DNA from: Chloroflexota bacterium
Lineage (GTDB): Bacteria; Chloroflexota; Anaerolineae; J102
Direction: 5' to 3'
DNA: 33,738 nt
NCBI GenBank assembly: GCA_013151415.1
Contig: JAADII010000050.1
Location: 1 to 33,738, forward strand
Positions 15,118 through 23,169 of this stretch are shown here, piece after piece. The notes beneath the pieces are model-generated. The model searched no databases. It was given only the letters and a program-made list of their open reading frames with translations, and was not told where the DNA came from. Both the position numbers and the translations under genes were made by a program. Position 1 is the stretch's first letter. The number at the start of each line of letters is the position of its first letter.

Positions 15118-15777
15118 TCAAAACAGTGCCCCGCCCGGCAACTCCTCCAGCTCAATCAGCCCATAGCGCACGGCCAAGAGCGCGGCCTGGGTGCGATCAT
15201 CCACATGCAGTTTGCCCAGAATGGCGCTGACATATCCTTTGATGGTCGCTTCGGTGAGATGGAGCGCGTTCGCGATCTCTTTGTTGCTCATGCCGCGCCC
15301 GATCAGGGTGAGCACCTCGCGTTCTCGCTCGCTCAGTTCATCCAAAGGGGTTTTGGGTCGGGGCATTTGCGTCATCAAACGACGGGCGATCTGGGGGTGC
15401 AACTGCGGCTTGCCCTGAGCCGCGCCGCGTATCGCGTCCACCAATTCATCTCCGGTCGCGTCTTTGAGCAGATAGCCCGTCACCCCGGCCTGCAATGCCG
15501 CGTAGAGATGCGCGTCGTTGCCAAAACCGGTGACGATGAGCACCTGCACCGAGGGAAAACGCTCGCGGATCATCCGGGCCGCGTCGATCCCGCTCATCTC
15601 CGGCATGTGGATATCGAGCAGGGCCACGTCGGGCTGCGTTCGGGCCACGAGGTCCACGGCTTCGCGGCCGTTGCTCGCTTCGCCCAACAAAACCATATCC
15701 TCTTCGCCGGCGATGGTCATGCGCAGCCCGCGGCGCACGATTTCGTGATCGTCGGCAATGACAACGCTTATGCTCAT
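15118..15777 (-). CDS. NarL/LuxR-family response regulator
   Basis: A 219-residue two-component regulator. The receiver domain starts SISVVIADDHEIVRRGLRM, with the acidic pocket at D9-D10, the phospho-acceptor D55 in LLDIHMPEMSG and the conserved Lys in GYLLKDATGDEL. A LuxR-type helix-turn-helix fills the C-terminus (LSEREREVLTLIGRGMSNKE followed by IANALHLTEATIKGYVSAIL). The ATG at 15777 overlaps the stop of the histidine kinase gene by 4 nt, so the two are a cognate pair and translationally coupled. Upstream in-frame codons would add about 74 low-complexity residues and are rejected. Target genes are unknown. Confidence 0.96.
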   Translation of the reverse strand: MSISVVIADDHEIVRRGLRMTIAGEEDMVLLGEASNGREAVDLVARTQPDVALLDIHMPEMSGIDAARMIRERFPSVQVLIVTGFGNDAHLYAALQAGVTGYLLKDATGDELVDAIRGAAQGKPQLHPQIARRLMTQMPRPKTPLDELSEREREVLTLIGRGMSNKEIANALHLTEATIKGYVSAILGKLHVDDRTQAALLAVRYGLIELEELPGGALF

Positions 15778-17840
15778 GCTTCTTCTCCTTGCTTCGCGGG
15801 CGTCGGAACCCAAACATGAATGGCCACGCCCCATCCCGGCTCCGACTCGATGTGGATTTCCCCGCCCAATGCGGCCACCCGTTCTCTCATGCTTTCCAGG
15901 CCCATGCCCCGTCCCGGCCCCAGCGCCTCCCACTCGAACCCGCGACCTCGATCTTGCACCGTCAGACGCACCCCCTCCTTGTCGCGAACCACTCGACACT
16001 CGGCTTCATCCGCGCCGCTGTGTTTCAGCACGTTGTGCATGGCCTCTCGAGCGACGTGAAGCAATTCATTGGCCAGATGAGAGGGCAAGAGCAACGATTC
16101 AGGCGCGTCCAAATGCACGCGCAATCCGGTCCGTTGCGTTATGCTCAGGCAATGTTGGCGCAGAGCCTGAGCCAGATCGCCATCGGCCAGAAGCGGGCTG
16201 CGCAATTGTGCGAGCAGCGCCCGCATTTCGGCCAACGCGGCCTGAGCGGCCTGCTCTTGCTCCTGAAGTCCCGCGGCCGCGGCTTCGGGGTCCTTCAGGG
16301 CCAGCTTGCGTAGCGCTCGCGCGCCCAGGCTAATGCTGAACAGGGTTTGGGTCACCGAATCGTGAAGATCGCGGGCGATGCGCTGACGCTCCTCGGTGGC
16401 AACCAGCGCGCGTTGTTGAGCCAGCGCGTTCGCGGTTTGCAGCGCGACCTCCCGTTCGAGATCGCGATTCAACGCTTCCAACTCGGCCAGAGTCTCGGCA
16501 TAGGCCAGGGCCAGACCGGCCTGCTCGGCCAGCGCTTGCAACTGAGCGCGTTCGGACGCATCGTAAGGCAAGCCGCTGTGTCGAGGCCCAAGCCAATATC
16601 GTCCCAAAACCGCGTCACCCACCACAATGCGAGCGTTCCAGGCCGGCGCAGGCGCATCGGCCGCGGGAATATCCTGGTTGGGGGCTAAAATCAAACGCGC
16701 CCAGGTCGCGTTCAGTCGCCGGGGAAGCTCCTTCTCCAATAACGTCATCACCCGCTCTCGGTTTACAACCTGGCTCAATTCGCGGCGGGCGGCCGCGATG
16801 GCCTCCTGGAAATGAAGCCGTTCAGGATAAAACCAACCGTCCACCCGGCGCTGAAGCCCCCGGTAAAGAGGGCGAAACGCGACCGCGGCCGTCATCAGGC
16901 CCGTCAGCAAGGCCGCGCCCCGAAACTTGGGCGCGGTTTGAGCCGCGACCAGCGAGATGAGCATGGTGAGGCCAAAGTAGACGGCCAAAAGCAGGGAGAA
17001 GACCACGGTGTAGGCCAGCGCGCGGCGCACGGTCGCGTCGATCTCGAACAGATCATGCCGCAAGATGGCATAGGCCACAGTGAGCGGCGCGGCCAATTGC
17101 ATGATCAAGACCGCATTATATGGGATGATGTTGGGCAAACCCAGAAAGTAGAAAAACACCCGCAAGAAAAGCGGCGATTCAGCCGCCAGGAACCCCAACA
17201 GAAGCAGGCGCGCTTGTTGGGCGGAGCGCCGGTAGGCCGGGTCGGGATTGCGACTTACACGCAACAACGCTCGATGAGCGGCCAGGAGCAGCCCGGCAAA
17301 CCACGCGGCCGCCAGCAATGAGACCAATGCTCGAGAGGGTCCGGCCGGACTGACAAACATTAGGGTGACTACGAACAGAGAAAGGGGATAGACCAACGCA
17401 ACGCGTCGGGGCGAAAAGGCGCGATCCGGCCGCGGGGGAAAGCGCGACGTAAGATGATAGGCGGCTGACGCGGCCAGTGCGCCGTTGTAAGTGCGTAGCA
17501 CGATGTGCATGGGCATGGTCTGATACCAAACGCCCTCCACGGGAGGTCTGATAGCGGCCAGATCAAAGGGCAAGGCCACCAGGGCGGCCATGAAGAGGGC
17601 CAGCCAGGCTGCCAGTCGCGAATCAGGCCCGGGTCGAAGCAGCGCAGGGATCAGCCCGGTGAGAAGCAGCGCCGTGGCCGCGACGACCGATAAACGGGTG
17701 ATGGTCAAATTGGCCGAGACCGCGGATGCATAGAGCGCGATGCTTTCGCCGGCAAGCGCCAATCCGAACAACGCCCACGCGGCCCACGAGCGCCAGCGGA
17801 GAGAGGCCGGGGTTTTCGATTCGATGATCTTTCCCAACAT
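15774..17840 (-). CDS. Membrane sensor histidine kinase (HisKA_3/NarX-like)
   Basis: A 688-residue sensor. Residues about 15-325 contain roughly eight to nine hydrophobic segments, a multi-span sensor region. A GAF-like segment follows (about 355-450), then a coiled coil. The dimerisation domain has the phospho-acceptor H493 in RIARDLHDSVTQTLFSISLG. The ATPase domain shows the N box around N603 (REAMHNVLKHSGA), D630 in QDRGRGF and the GMGLESMRERV segment. Autophosphorylation should be passed to the response regulator encoded next. The signal cannot be named; the membrane region rather than a periplasmic domain probably senses it. The start ATG has a weak AGGGCGA site. The kinase gene stands 140 nt after the MocR-type gene. 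Confidence 0.95.
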   Translation of the reverse strand: MLGKIIESKTPASLRWRSWAAWALFGLALAGESIALYASAVSANLTITRLSVVAATALLLTGLIPALLRPGPDSRLAAWLALFMAALVALPFDLAAIRPPVEGVWYQTMPMHIVLRTYNGALAASAAYHLTSRFPPRPDRAFSPRRVALVYPLSLFVVTLMFVSPAGPSRALVSLLAAAWFAGLLLAAHRALLRVSRNPDPAYRRSAQQARLLLLGFLAAESPLFLRVFFYFLGLPNIIPYNAVLIMQLAAPLTVAYAILRHDLFEIDATVRRALAYTVVFSLLLAVYFGLTMLISLVAAQTAPKFRGAALLTGLMTAAVAFRPLYRGLQRRVDGWFYPERLHFQEAIAAARRELSQVVNRERVMTLLEKELPRRLNATWARLILAPNQDIPAADAPAPAWNARIVVGDAVLGRYWLGPRHSGLPYDASERAQLQALAEQAGLALAYAETLAELEALNRDLEREVALQTANALAQQRALVATEERQRIARDLHDSVTQTLFSISLGARALRKLALKDPEAAAAGLQEQEQAAQAALAEMRALLAQLRSPLLADGDLAQALRQHCLSITQRTGLRVHLDAPESLLLPSHLANELLHVAREAMHNVLKHSGADEAECRVVRDKEGVRLTVQDRGRGFEWEALGPGRGMGLESMRERVAALGGEIHIESEPGWGVAIHVWVPTPAKQGEEA

Positions 17841-17980
17841 GATGTCGCCCTGATGATTGCTATCGCCGCGTGATGGCGGCGTCCGGAATGGCGTTGCGTT
17901 TGCTCAGTGCATTTGCCATGCAATATCGCTTTTGCGAGCCGTCGGGGCGGCTTGCATCGCTCTAAAGATGATGCCGCGAG

Positions 17981-19483
17981 TCATGATGACGGCAATTCCC
18001 CTCCCGCCCGCTCCCAGGCGCGGGCGAGCCGGCGGATGCCATCGCGAATGATCGGTGGTGGGTAAAGGGTGAAGTTCAGACGCAGGCTGTGCGCGGCGTC
18101 GTCGGCTTTCACGCGTTCAGGCAAATAAAAGAGATGACCCGGAGCGAACGCGACGCCCAGGTCCAGCGCATGCACATAGAGTGTGGTTGCGCTGGGGCCT
18201 CCTGGGGGAAGGCGCAGCCAGAGGAAAAGGCCGCCCGCGGGCCGGGTCCAGGAGGCGCCGGGAGGCATGTAGTCGGTTAGAGCCTCGAGCATGGCCCGAC
18301 GACGCTCGCGATAGGCCGCGCGCACGCGCTCCAGATGCTGGCGGAAGCGGCTTTGCTCGAACAGCAGAGCCAAAGCGCGTTGGCTGAGTTCGGTGGCCGT
18401 GAGATCGAGCGTTTGGTGCGCGGCTTCGAGTTCCGCATGCAGGCGTTGGGGCGCGAGCAGATAGCCAATGCGCGCGCCGGGCAAAAGGCATTTGGAATAG
18501 CCGTTAACATAGATGACGTTGTCGGCGGGGTCCAGGGCGCGCAAAGGTGGCGGCGGAGGCGCATCCAGCCACAAATGGCGATAAACGTCGTCTTCCAGAA
18601 TGAGCAAATGATGAGCCGCGGCCAGTTGGAGTATTTCGCGGCGCCGGGCCAGAGGCATGCAGACGCCGGTCGGATTTTGATAGGTGGGGGTGAGGTAGAG
18701 CAGGCGGGGGCGGTGACGTTCGATAAGCTCGGGCAATGCGTCCGCGCGAGCGCCTTGTTCATCGCAGGGCGCGGGATGGGCTTCGATGCCTGAGCCGGCC
18801 AACAGGTCGAGCACGTGCAAATAGGTGGGTTGCTCCACCAACACCGCGTCGCCGGTGCGCAACACCGTGCGCATGGCCAGACTCAGGGCCTGCTCCGCAC
18901 CGCTGGTGATGAGCGCCTGTTCGGGCCGAATATGCACGCCGAATCCGGCCAGTTCCTCGGCAATGGCGGCCTGCAAAGGCGGGTGGCCCTCGATAGGGCC
19001 GTATTGCAGCACCTCCGGCCCGTCGCGTCGCAACACCGCGTTGAGGGCGAAGCGATAATCGTCGGCGGGGAGCAGATCGGTGGCGGGCATGCCCGGCCCA
19101 AAGGTGATGATATCGGGCCGTCGCGCCAGCCGCATCATCTCGCGATTGAAGTTGTGCGCGGTCCATTCATCGGGCGCTCGCAGGCTGGGCGGCGCGGGGG
19201 GCGTCTCGTGGCGGCCCGTCAGGCTGGCCGGGTCCAACACAAAACTTCCGCGCCCCACATGAGATTGAATCAGCCCCTCGGCCGCGAGCTCGTTGTAGGC
19301 CGTGACCACGGTGACGCGGTCCACGCCCAGTTTTTGGGCCAGGGCGCGCGTCGCGGGCAATCGCGTCGATGGGGGCAGCTCGCCGCTTTCGATGGCCGCG
19401 GCCAGCGCGTCCTTGATCTGTCGATACAGAGGCCTGGGGTCGTTGCGATCCAGGCGGATCTCGAAGGGATTGGAGGGCAACAT
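17981..19483 (-). CDS. MocR/PdxR-type regulator (GntR DNA-binding domain fused to aminotransferase fold)
   Basis: A 500-residue fusion protein. Residues 10-85 are a GntR-type winged helix (LYRQIKDALAAAIESGELPP, then ATRALAQKLGVDRVTVVTAY). Residues about 115-495 are a class I/II aminotransferase fold, with YGPIEGHPPLQAAIAEEL, TPTYQNPTG (N270), EDDVYRHLW and the PLP lysine K331 in YSKCLLPGARIGYL. Members either regulate vitamin B6 or amine metabolism or, as in some 2-aminoadipate aminotransferase-like proteins, mainly act as enzymes. The ATG at 19483 follows AAGAAAGAG. It lies 24 nt after the inositol monophosphatase-family gene, probably in one transcript. Effector and targets are not evident. 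Confidence 0.93.
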   Translation of the reverse strand: MLPSNPFEIRLDRNDPRPLYRQIKDALAAAIESGELPPSTRLPATRALAQKLGVDRVTVVTAYNELAAEGLIQSHVGRGSFVLDPASLTGRHETPPAPPSLRAPDEWTAHNFNREMMRLARRPDIITFGPGMPATDLLPADDYRFALNAVLRRDGPEVLQYGPIEGHPPLQAAIAEELAGFGVHIRPEQALITSGAEQALSLAMRTVLRTGDAVLVEQPTYLHVLDLLAGSGIEAHPAPCDEQGARADALPELIERHRPRLLYLTPTYQNPTGVCMPLARRREILQLAAAHHLLILEDDVYRHLWLDAPPPPPLRALDPADNVIYVNGYSKCLLPGARIGYLLAPQRLHAELEAAHQTLDLTATELSQRALALLFEQSRFRQHLERVRAAYRERRRAMLEALTDYMPPGASWTRPAGGLFLWLRLPPGGPSATTLYVHALDLGVAFAPGHLFYLPERVKADDAAHSLRLNFTLYPPPIIRDGIRRLARAWERAGGELPSS

Positions 19484-19507
19484 GGCTCTTTCTTGACGGC
19501 CTGAACA

Positions 19508-20314
19508 TCACTTCTGCGCGTCGAGCTCTTTTTTCATCTCTCCAAAATATGTTAGTCGGCTGCGAATGTCGGGCAAAAAATGGGTGGGAGCAAAAACGAC
19601 AGGCTGGGGAATTTTGACGCCGTCGATGATTTGGTGGAACGGGATGGGTGAACCGTCGAGCAATGAGCAAGCGCCGCCTGCTCGTTCGAGAATGGGTAAG
19701 GCCGCGGCGATGTCCCAAAGCGCGGTGTGCGTGTTTAGTCCGCCTACGCCAAAACCCGCGGCCACATAGCAAAAGTGAGCTGCGCACGCGCCAAACGCCC
19801 GCATTTTGCCCGGGAAATCAATACGCCACAGGCGGTGCGCATCGGCCACGCCGAACAGGATGGTTTCGTCGTGATAGGGTTCGTTGGGCGCCACCTGGAT
19901 GGGTTCGCCGTTGAGCAAAGGAGGGCCTTCCAGGTCTACAGCGAAGACATCGCGCGTGACCGGCAGGTGAACTACGCCCGCGGCGGGTCGCCCTTTCACC
20001 AACAAGCCGATGCTGATGCACCAAATGGGAAGCCCGGCCGCAAACACAGCCGTGCCGTCAATGGGGTCGAGCACCCAGGCGTAAGCCGCGTGGCGATGGT
20101 GAGCAATCTCTTCTTCTCCCAGAATCCCATGATCGGGGAAGCGACGGCGGAGCTGTTGGGTGAGGAAGCTTTCCACCGCGAGATCCGCTTCGGTCACAAT
20201 GGTGTGGTCGGCTTTGCGCCGCGAGGCTGTGCGTCGGAAATAGCCCAACGCGATTTCACCCGCCTCGCGCGCGAGCGTAATGAGCCAGTCGAGATCGAAA
20301 ATAGATTTGGTCAT
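19508..20314 (-). CDS. Inositol monophosphatase-family phosphatase
   Basis: A 268-residue member of the lithium-sensitive, magnesium-dependent phosphatase family. All metal motifs are there: TEADLAVE (41-48), GEEE (66-69), WVLDPIDGT (80-88; D83, D86) and ALWDIAAALPILERAGG (198-214; D201). Family members remove phosphate from inositol-1-phosphate, histidinol phosphate, fructose bisphosphate or 3'-phosphoadenosine compounds, and these cannot be told apart here. It lacks a signal peptide and should be cytoplasmic. It is encoded upstream of and 24 nt away from the MocR-type gene; no histidine or inositol genes are nearby to fix the substrate. The ribosome-binding site is weak. Confidence 0.92.
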   Translation of the reverse strand: MTKSIFDLDWLITLAREAGEIALGYFRRTASRRKADHTIVTEADLAVESFLTQQLRRRFPDHGILGEEEIAHHRHAAYAWVLDPIDGTAVFAAGLPIWCISIGLLVKGRPAAGVVHLPVTRDVFAVDLEGPPLLNGEPIQVAPNEPYHDETILFGVADAHRLWRIDFPGKMRAFGACAAHFCYVAAGFGVGGLNTHTALWDIAAALPILERAGGACSLLDGSPIPFHQIIDGVKIPQPVVFAPTHFLPDIRSRLTYFGEMKKELDAQK

Positions 20315-20405
20315 AAGTGGTTTTTGTCGCCAGAGATGGGGTGGACGTGGGGCTGCGCGTCGCGAAAAACGCTATCTGAATTCTACAGCAAACAGAGTGA
20401 ATGCA

Positions 20406-20440
20406 TAAAAAGAGGGCCGACCCGAAGGCCGACCCCTCTT
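20406..20440 (-). terminator. Rho-independent terminator of the ba3-type oxidase operon
   Basis: On the minus strand, 19 nt after the subunit I stop, the arm AGAGGGGTCGGCC pairs with GGTCGGCCCTCT around a C(UUCG)G tetraloop, with one bulged G and two G-U pairs, and runs into TTTTT. It is a textbook intrinsic terminator. Confidence 0.92.
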
Positions 20441-20458
20441 GAAAGCATGACGCTTGCT

Positions 20459-22102
20459 TCACCAAATGCCCGAAAAGCCGGGCGAAATGAAATTGTAGGT
20501 GTAGGTGAGCAGATAAGGGCCGTAGGCGAAGAGGATGAGCACCACGGCCGCGCCCACCCACACGCTCCAGCGCTCGAAGAGGGCCGGCGCTCGATCCGCC
20601 TGTGAAAGCGCTTCGGCGAATGCATATTCCTCTTCATCCACCGTGACGCGCTTGGTGAAGAACGAAGCGACCACGATGAAGAAAAAGAGCAATGCGCCAA
20701 TATACATTATGGAGCCGCCTACAGCCGTCATCATGGCGGGAGCGTTCCATTCCTCCAACCAGTAGTTGGCCGCGCTCATGGACACGCGACGGGGAAAACC
20801 CATCAACCCGGCCCAGTGCATGCCGCGAGCGAAGATCATCACGCCGACGAACCACACCCACGCCTGGATAACCGCCAGCTTATCTGAGATGATCCGTCGC
20901 CCTGTCAGTTGAGGCCAGAGCCAGTAGGTGAGGCCCATGAAAGTGAGCGTCACGGCCGTGCCTACGGTGAGATGGAAGTGGCCCGGAATAAAGGAGGTGT
21001 TGTGCACGACCAGGTTGATATTGTAAGAGGCGTTGACCAGACCGCCGATGCCGCCAAACATGAAGCCGATGCCGGCCAACATCATGGTTACGGCCACGGG
21101 ATCATTCCAGGGCAGTGTGCGCAACCAGCCGAATGTTCCTTTGCCTCCGCGTTTTCGTCCCCCATGCTCAATAGAGGCGATAACGGTGAAAGCCGTGAGC
21201 ATGGAAGGGATGAAGAGCAGGAAGGTGAACACCGCATGCACGGCCTTCCAGCCGGCCGGCACGCCCGGATCAGTGTATTGATGGTGAAAACCCACCGGCG
21301 TGGACATGAGCACGAAGAGCAAAAACACCAGTCGGGCCAACGGGTCTGAAAAGAGTTTGCCGCCCACCCGCTTGGGCAAAATGACATACCAGGCCACGTA
21401 AGCGGGTAAGAGCCAGAAATAGACCAGGGGGTGTCCGGTGTACCAGAAAAGCGTGCGGGCCAATTGCGGATCGGTGTATTGCACCCAGCCCAACGACCAG
21501 GGCAAAATGAGGACGAGCACTTCGGCCGCCACGCCCAGAGAAGCGATGAACCACATGACATAGGTGGCCAACGACATGAACGCAGGCAAGGGCGTGCGTT
21601 CGCCTGGATGCTCCTTGCGCCAGGCCCGATAGATGCTGATCAAGGACAGCGCCACAACCCAAGTGCTCACCACCACTAACACAAGGCCGAAATAGAAGAT
21701 GGGCGGGCCTTGCAATGGCGGATAGAAAGTGTAAAGAACCGACGCTTGATTGGTCAGCAACGCGTAGGCTGTGCACAGCAGCCCCACCACCATAAGCGCA
21801 AAACTAAGCCAGGGCATCCACATTCGAGGATACTCGCGTTTCAGCGCTTTGGCTGTGACGAAAAGAAGAAAGCCCGCGGTGAAGGAAAATGTCCAGATAA
21901 GTGCGTTCAAGATGCCGTGCAAGCTCAGCCCCATGTAATAGCTCTTTACAAAGGGCAAAAGCATCCTGAGATAGGGGTAAGTGTCGATGCGGGCGTGATC
22001 GAGCGCTTGCAATGGCCCAAAGAGCGCGCCCACAAACAGCGCGGCTATGCCCAGCAACGCATATGCAAGCGTAAGCGCTTTCAAATTTCGTGATATGGCC
22101 AT
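20459..22102 (-). CDS. cbaA: Cytochrome c oxidase subunit I, ba3 type (B family)
   Basis: A 547-residue, roughly 13-span protein that reduces oxygen and pumps protons. It closely follows the Thermus ba3 pattern: H62 in LSLHGILNALIW and H377 as low-spin haem ligands, H224 and Y228 in TGHPLVYFWLLPAY (CuB ligand with the cross-linked Tyr), H273-H274 in GFHHQYTDPG (CuB), and H375 in IPGHFHL (active-site haem). The K-channel-type B-family context (ILPKRVGGKLFSDPLARL) argues against A-family and cbb3 enzymes. The ATG at 22102 has AGGAGG. It is the last gene of the three-gene oxidase operon and is followed by a terminator. Haem type (a, as or o) cannot be read from this. Confidence 0.95.
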   Translation of the reverse strand: MAISRNLKALTLAYALLGIAALFVGALFGPLQALDHARIDTYPYLRMLLPFVKSYYMGLSLHGILNALIWTFSFTAGFLLFVTAKALKREYPRMWMPWLSFALMVVGLLCTAYALLTNQASVLYTFYPPLQGPPIFYFGLVLVVVSTWVVALSLISIYRAWRKEHPGERTPLPAFMSLATYVMWFIASLGVAAEVLVLILPWSLGWVQYTDPQLARTLFWYTGHPLVYFWLLPAYVAWYVILPKRVGGKLFSDPLARLVFLLFVLMSTPVGFHHQYTDPGVPAGWKAVHAVFTFLLFIPSMLTAFTVIASIEHGGRKRGGKGTFGWLRTLPWNDPVAVTMMLAGIGFMFGGIGGLVNASYNINLVVHNTSFIPGHFHLTVGTAVTLTFMGLTYWLWPQLTGRRIISDKLAVIQAWVWFVGVMIFARGMHWAGLMGFPRRVSMSAANYWLEEWNAPAMMTAVGGSIMYIGALLFFFIVVASFFTKRVTVDEEEYAFAEALSQADRAPALFERWSVWVGAAVVLILFAYGPYLLTYTYNFISPGFSGIW

Positions 22103-22120
22103 GATATCCTCCTGTGCCCG

Positions 22121-22600
22121 TTAAGGCTCCTGAACAGGTTCGACAATGATTTTGGCGGACATTTGTGGATGCCCGATGCCGCAATACTCATGACAAATGA
22201 CCAGATACTCGCCCGGTTCATCGAAGGTGTGGGTGGCCAGCGAAACCTGGCCCGGCACCACCATAATGTTCAAGCTGGTTCCCATGACTTTGAAACCGTG
22301 CTGAACGTCGCTGCTGGTGATGTAAAGTTTCAGATGGGCGCCCGCCGGGATCCGGATCTCGGCCGGGTCCCATTGCCACATGCGACCAACGACGTACGCT
22401 TCGTACACCGTGTCGCTCAATTGACGCACGCCCGGTTCGGCGAAATCGGTCGTCGAAAGGTCATTGGGATTGACCACCCCCTGGGGCGAGGGCACATTGA
22501 CGCCAAAAGCGAGGGCCGCGGTCATGACCGCGCTGAAAAAGACGATGAGCAAACCCAAAGTAAAGTAGAACCAGGCTTGTTCATAACGATGGACATGCAT
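22121..22600 (-). CDS. cbaB: Cytochrome c oxidase subunit II with CuA site, ba3 type
   Basis: A 159-residue subunit with one N-terminal membrane anchor (about 10-32) and an external cupredoxin domain. The CuA ligands are complete: H101 in SSDVQHGFKV, then C136, E138, C140, H144 and M147 in CHEYCGIGHPQM. One anchor instead of two is characteristic of ba3-type enzymes, where subunit IIa supplies the missing helix. It accepts electrons from a cytochrome c or copper protein outside the membrane. The ATG at 22600 has a GGAGG site; the gene stands 22 nt after the subunit IIa stop and 18 nt before subunit I. Confidence 0.95.
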   Translation of the reverse strand: MHVHRYEQAWFYFTLGLLIVFFSAVMTAALAFGVNVPSPQGVVNPNDLSTTDFAEPGVRQLSDTVYEAYVVGRMWQWDPAEIRIPAGAHLKLYITSSDVQHGFKVMGTSLNIMVVPGQVSLATHTFDEPGEYLVICHEYCGIGHPQMSAKIIVEPVQEP

Positions 22601-22622
22601 GGCGTTTCCTCCTTGAACGCGA

Positions 22623-22751
22623 TCAAGCGCCGAGTAACATCTCCAGATATGCCAAACCCCAGAAGGCGATTATCAGGAGAAAATAAATGGCCAGTATCCA
22701 AGCGGTTCCAACAGGCGTGAACTTCTCGTCAAGATTGCGTTCTTCGTCCAT
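22623..22751 (-). CDS. cbaD: Cytochrome c oxidase subunit IIa, ba3 type (42 residues)
   Basis: This tiny gene encodes 42 residues: a charged N-terminus (MDEERNLDEKFTPVG) and one membrane helix (about 16-40: TAWILAIYFLLIIAFWGLAY and a few more). It has a GGAG site 8 nt before the ATG at 22751 and sits immediately before the subunit II gene. Position, size and single helix match subunit IIa of Thermus ba3 oxidase, which fills the place of the lost first helix of subunit II. The gene order IIa-II-I is the same as in Thermus. The sequence of such subunits is poorly conserved, so context carries most of the assignment. Confidence 0.85.
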   Translation of the reverse strand: MDEERNLDEKFTPVGTAWILAIYFLLIIAFWGLAYLEMLLGA

Positions 22752-22801
22752 AACGACAACTCCGAAATGATGAGTGAAAATATGGATGACAGACTTGGGG
22801 G

Positions 22802-22841
22802 CTCGACGTTGTTCTGCGTCGAGAATGGATGAGGTATTATA
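22802..22841 (-). promoter_or_regulatory. Candidate promoter and leader hairpin of the oxidase operon
   Basis: TATAAT on the minus strand (22836-22841) gives a perfect -10 box about 85 nt before the subunit IIa start; the -35 region is weak. Just downstream in the leader, CTCGACG (22802-22808) and CGTCGAG (22817-22823) form a perfect 7-bp stem with an 8-nt loop. The hairpin could be an operator or RNA structure. Confidence 0.45.
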
Positions 22842-23169
22842 TGCAAGGGTTGGTGATTTCGCCCAATCAAGATAAAAGGTGAAATGTGTTCTAGCTTCCT
22901 TAATTGGTCGTTTATTTGCGCGCCTCGGTGGTTGGGCGCAATTGGCTATAGGGCCCGAGATGCGGGCTCAAGGGCGTGCGAGCCGAGATGCATCAGGCAT
23001 TCGCGGCGGGTTGACCGCGTCATGCTCTCGGAAATGCAAGACATTGGCCCAAGCGCCTTCTTTGTGATTCGCGGGTGTTGCCAGTTTGCAGCATTTTGTG
23101 GATAATGCGGAAGTCTTCCCTGCTTTTCGACTTTTTCTCTCAACCTCTCACTCACTGGTAAACGGTTCT
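22842..23169. other. Intergenic region between the oxidase operon and the transporter gene
   Basis: No gene is supported. Small stems are visible, such as GGCTC/GAGCC (about 22965-22985) and CGCGG/CCGCG (about 23004-23021), and CCGAGATGC occurs twice (near 22957 and 22983). I looked for a known riboswitch in front of the transporter and could not recognise one. It must hold the promoters of both divergent units. Confidence 0.4.

Noticed and set aside
22842-23169. Riboswitch (for example c-di-AMP type) ahead of the APC-UspA transporter
   Set aside because: Small stems exist but none of the conserved sequence blocks of a riboswitch class could be matched.
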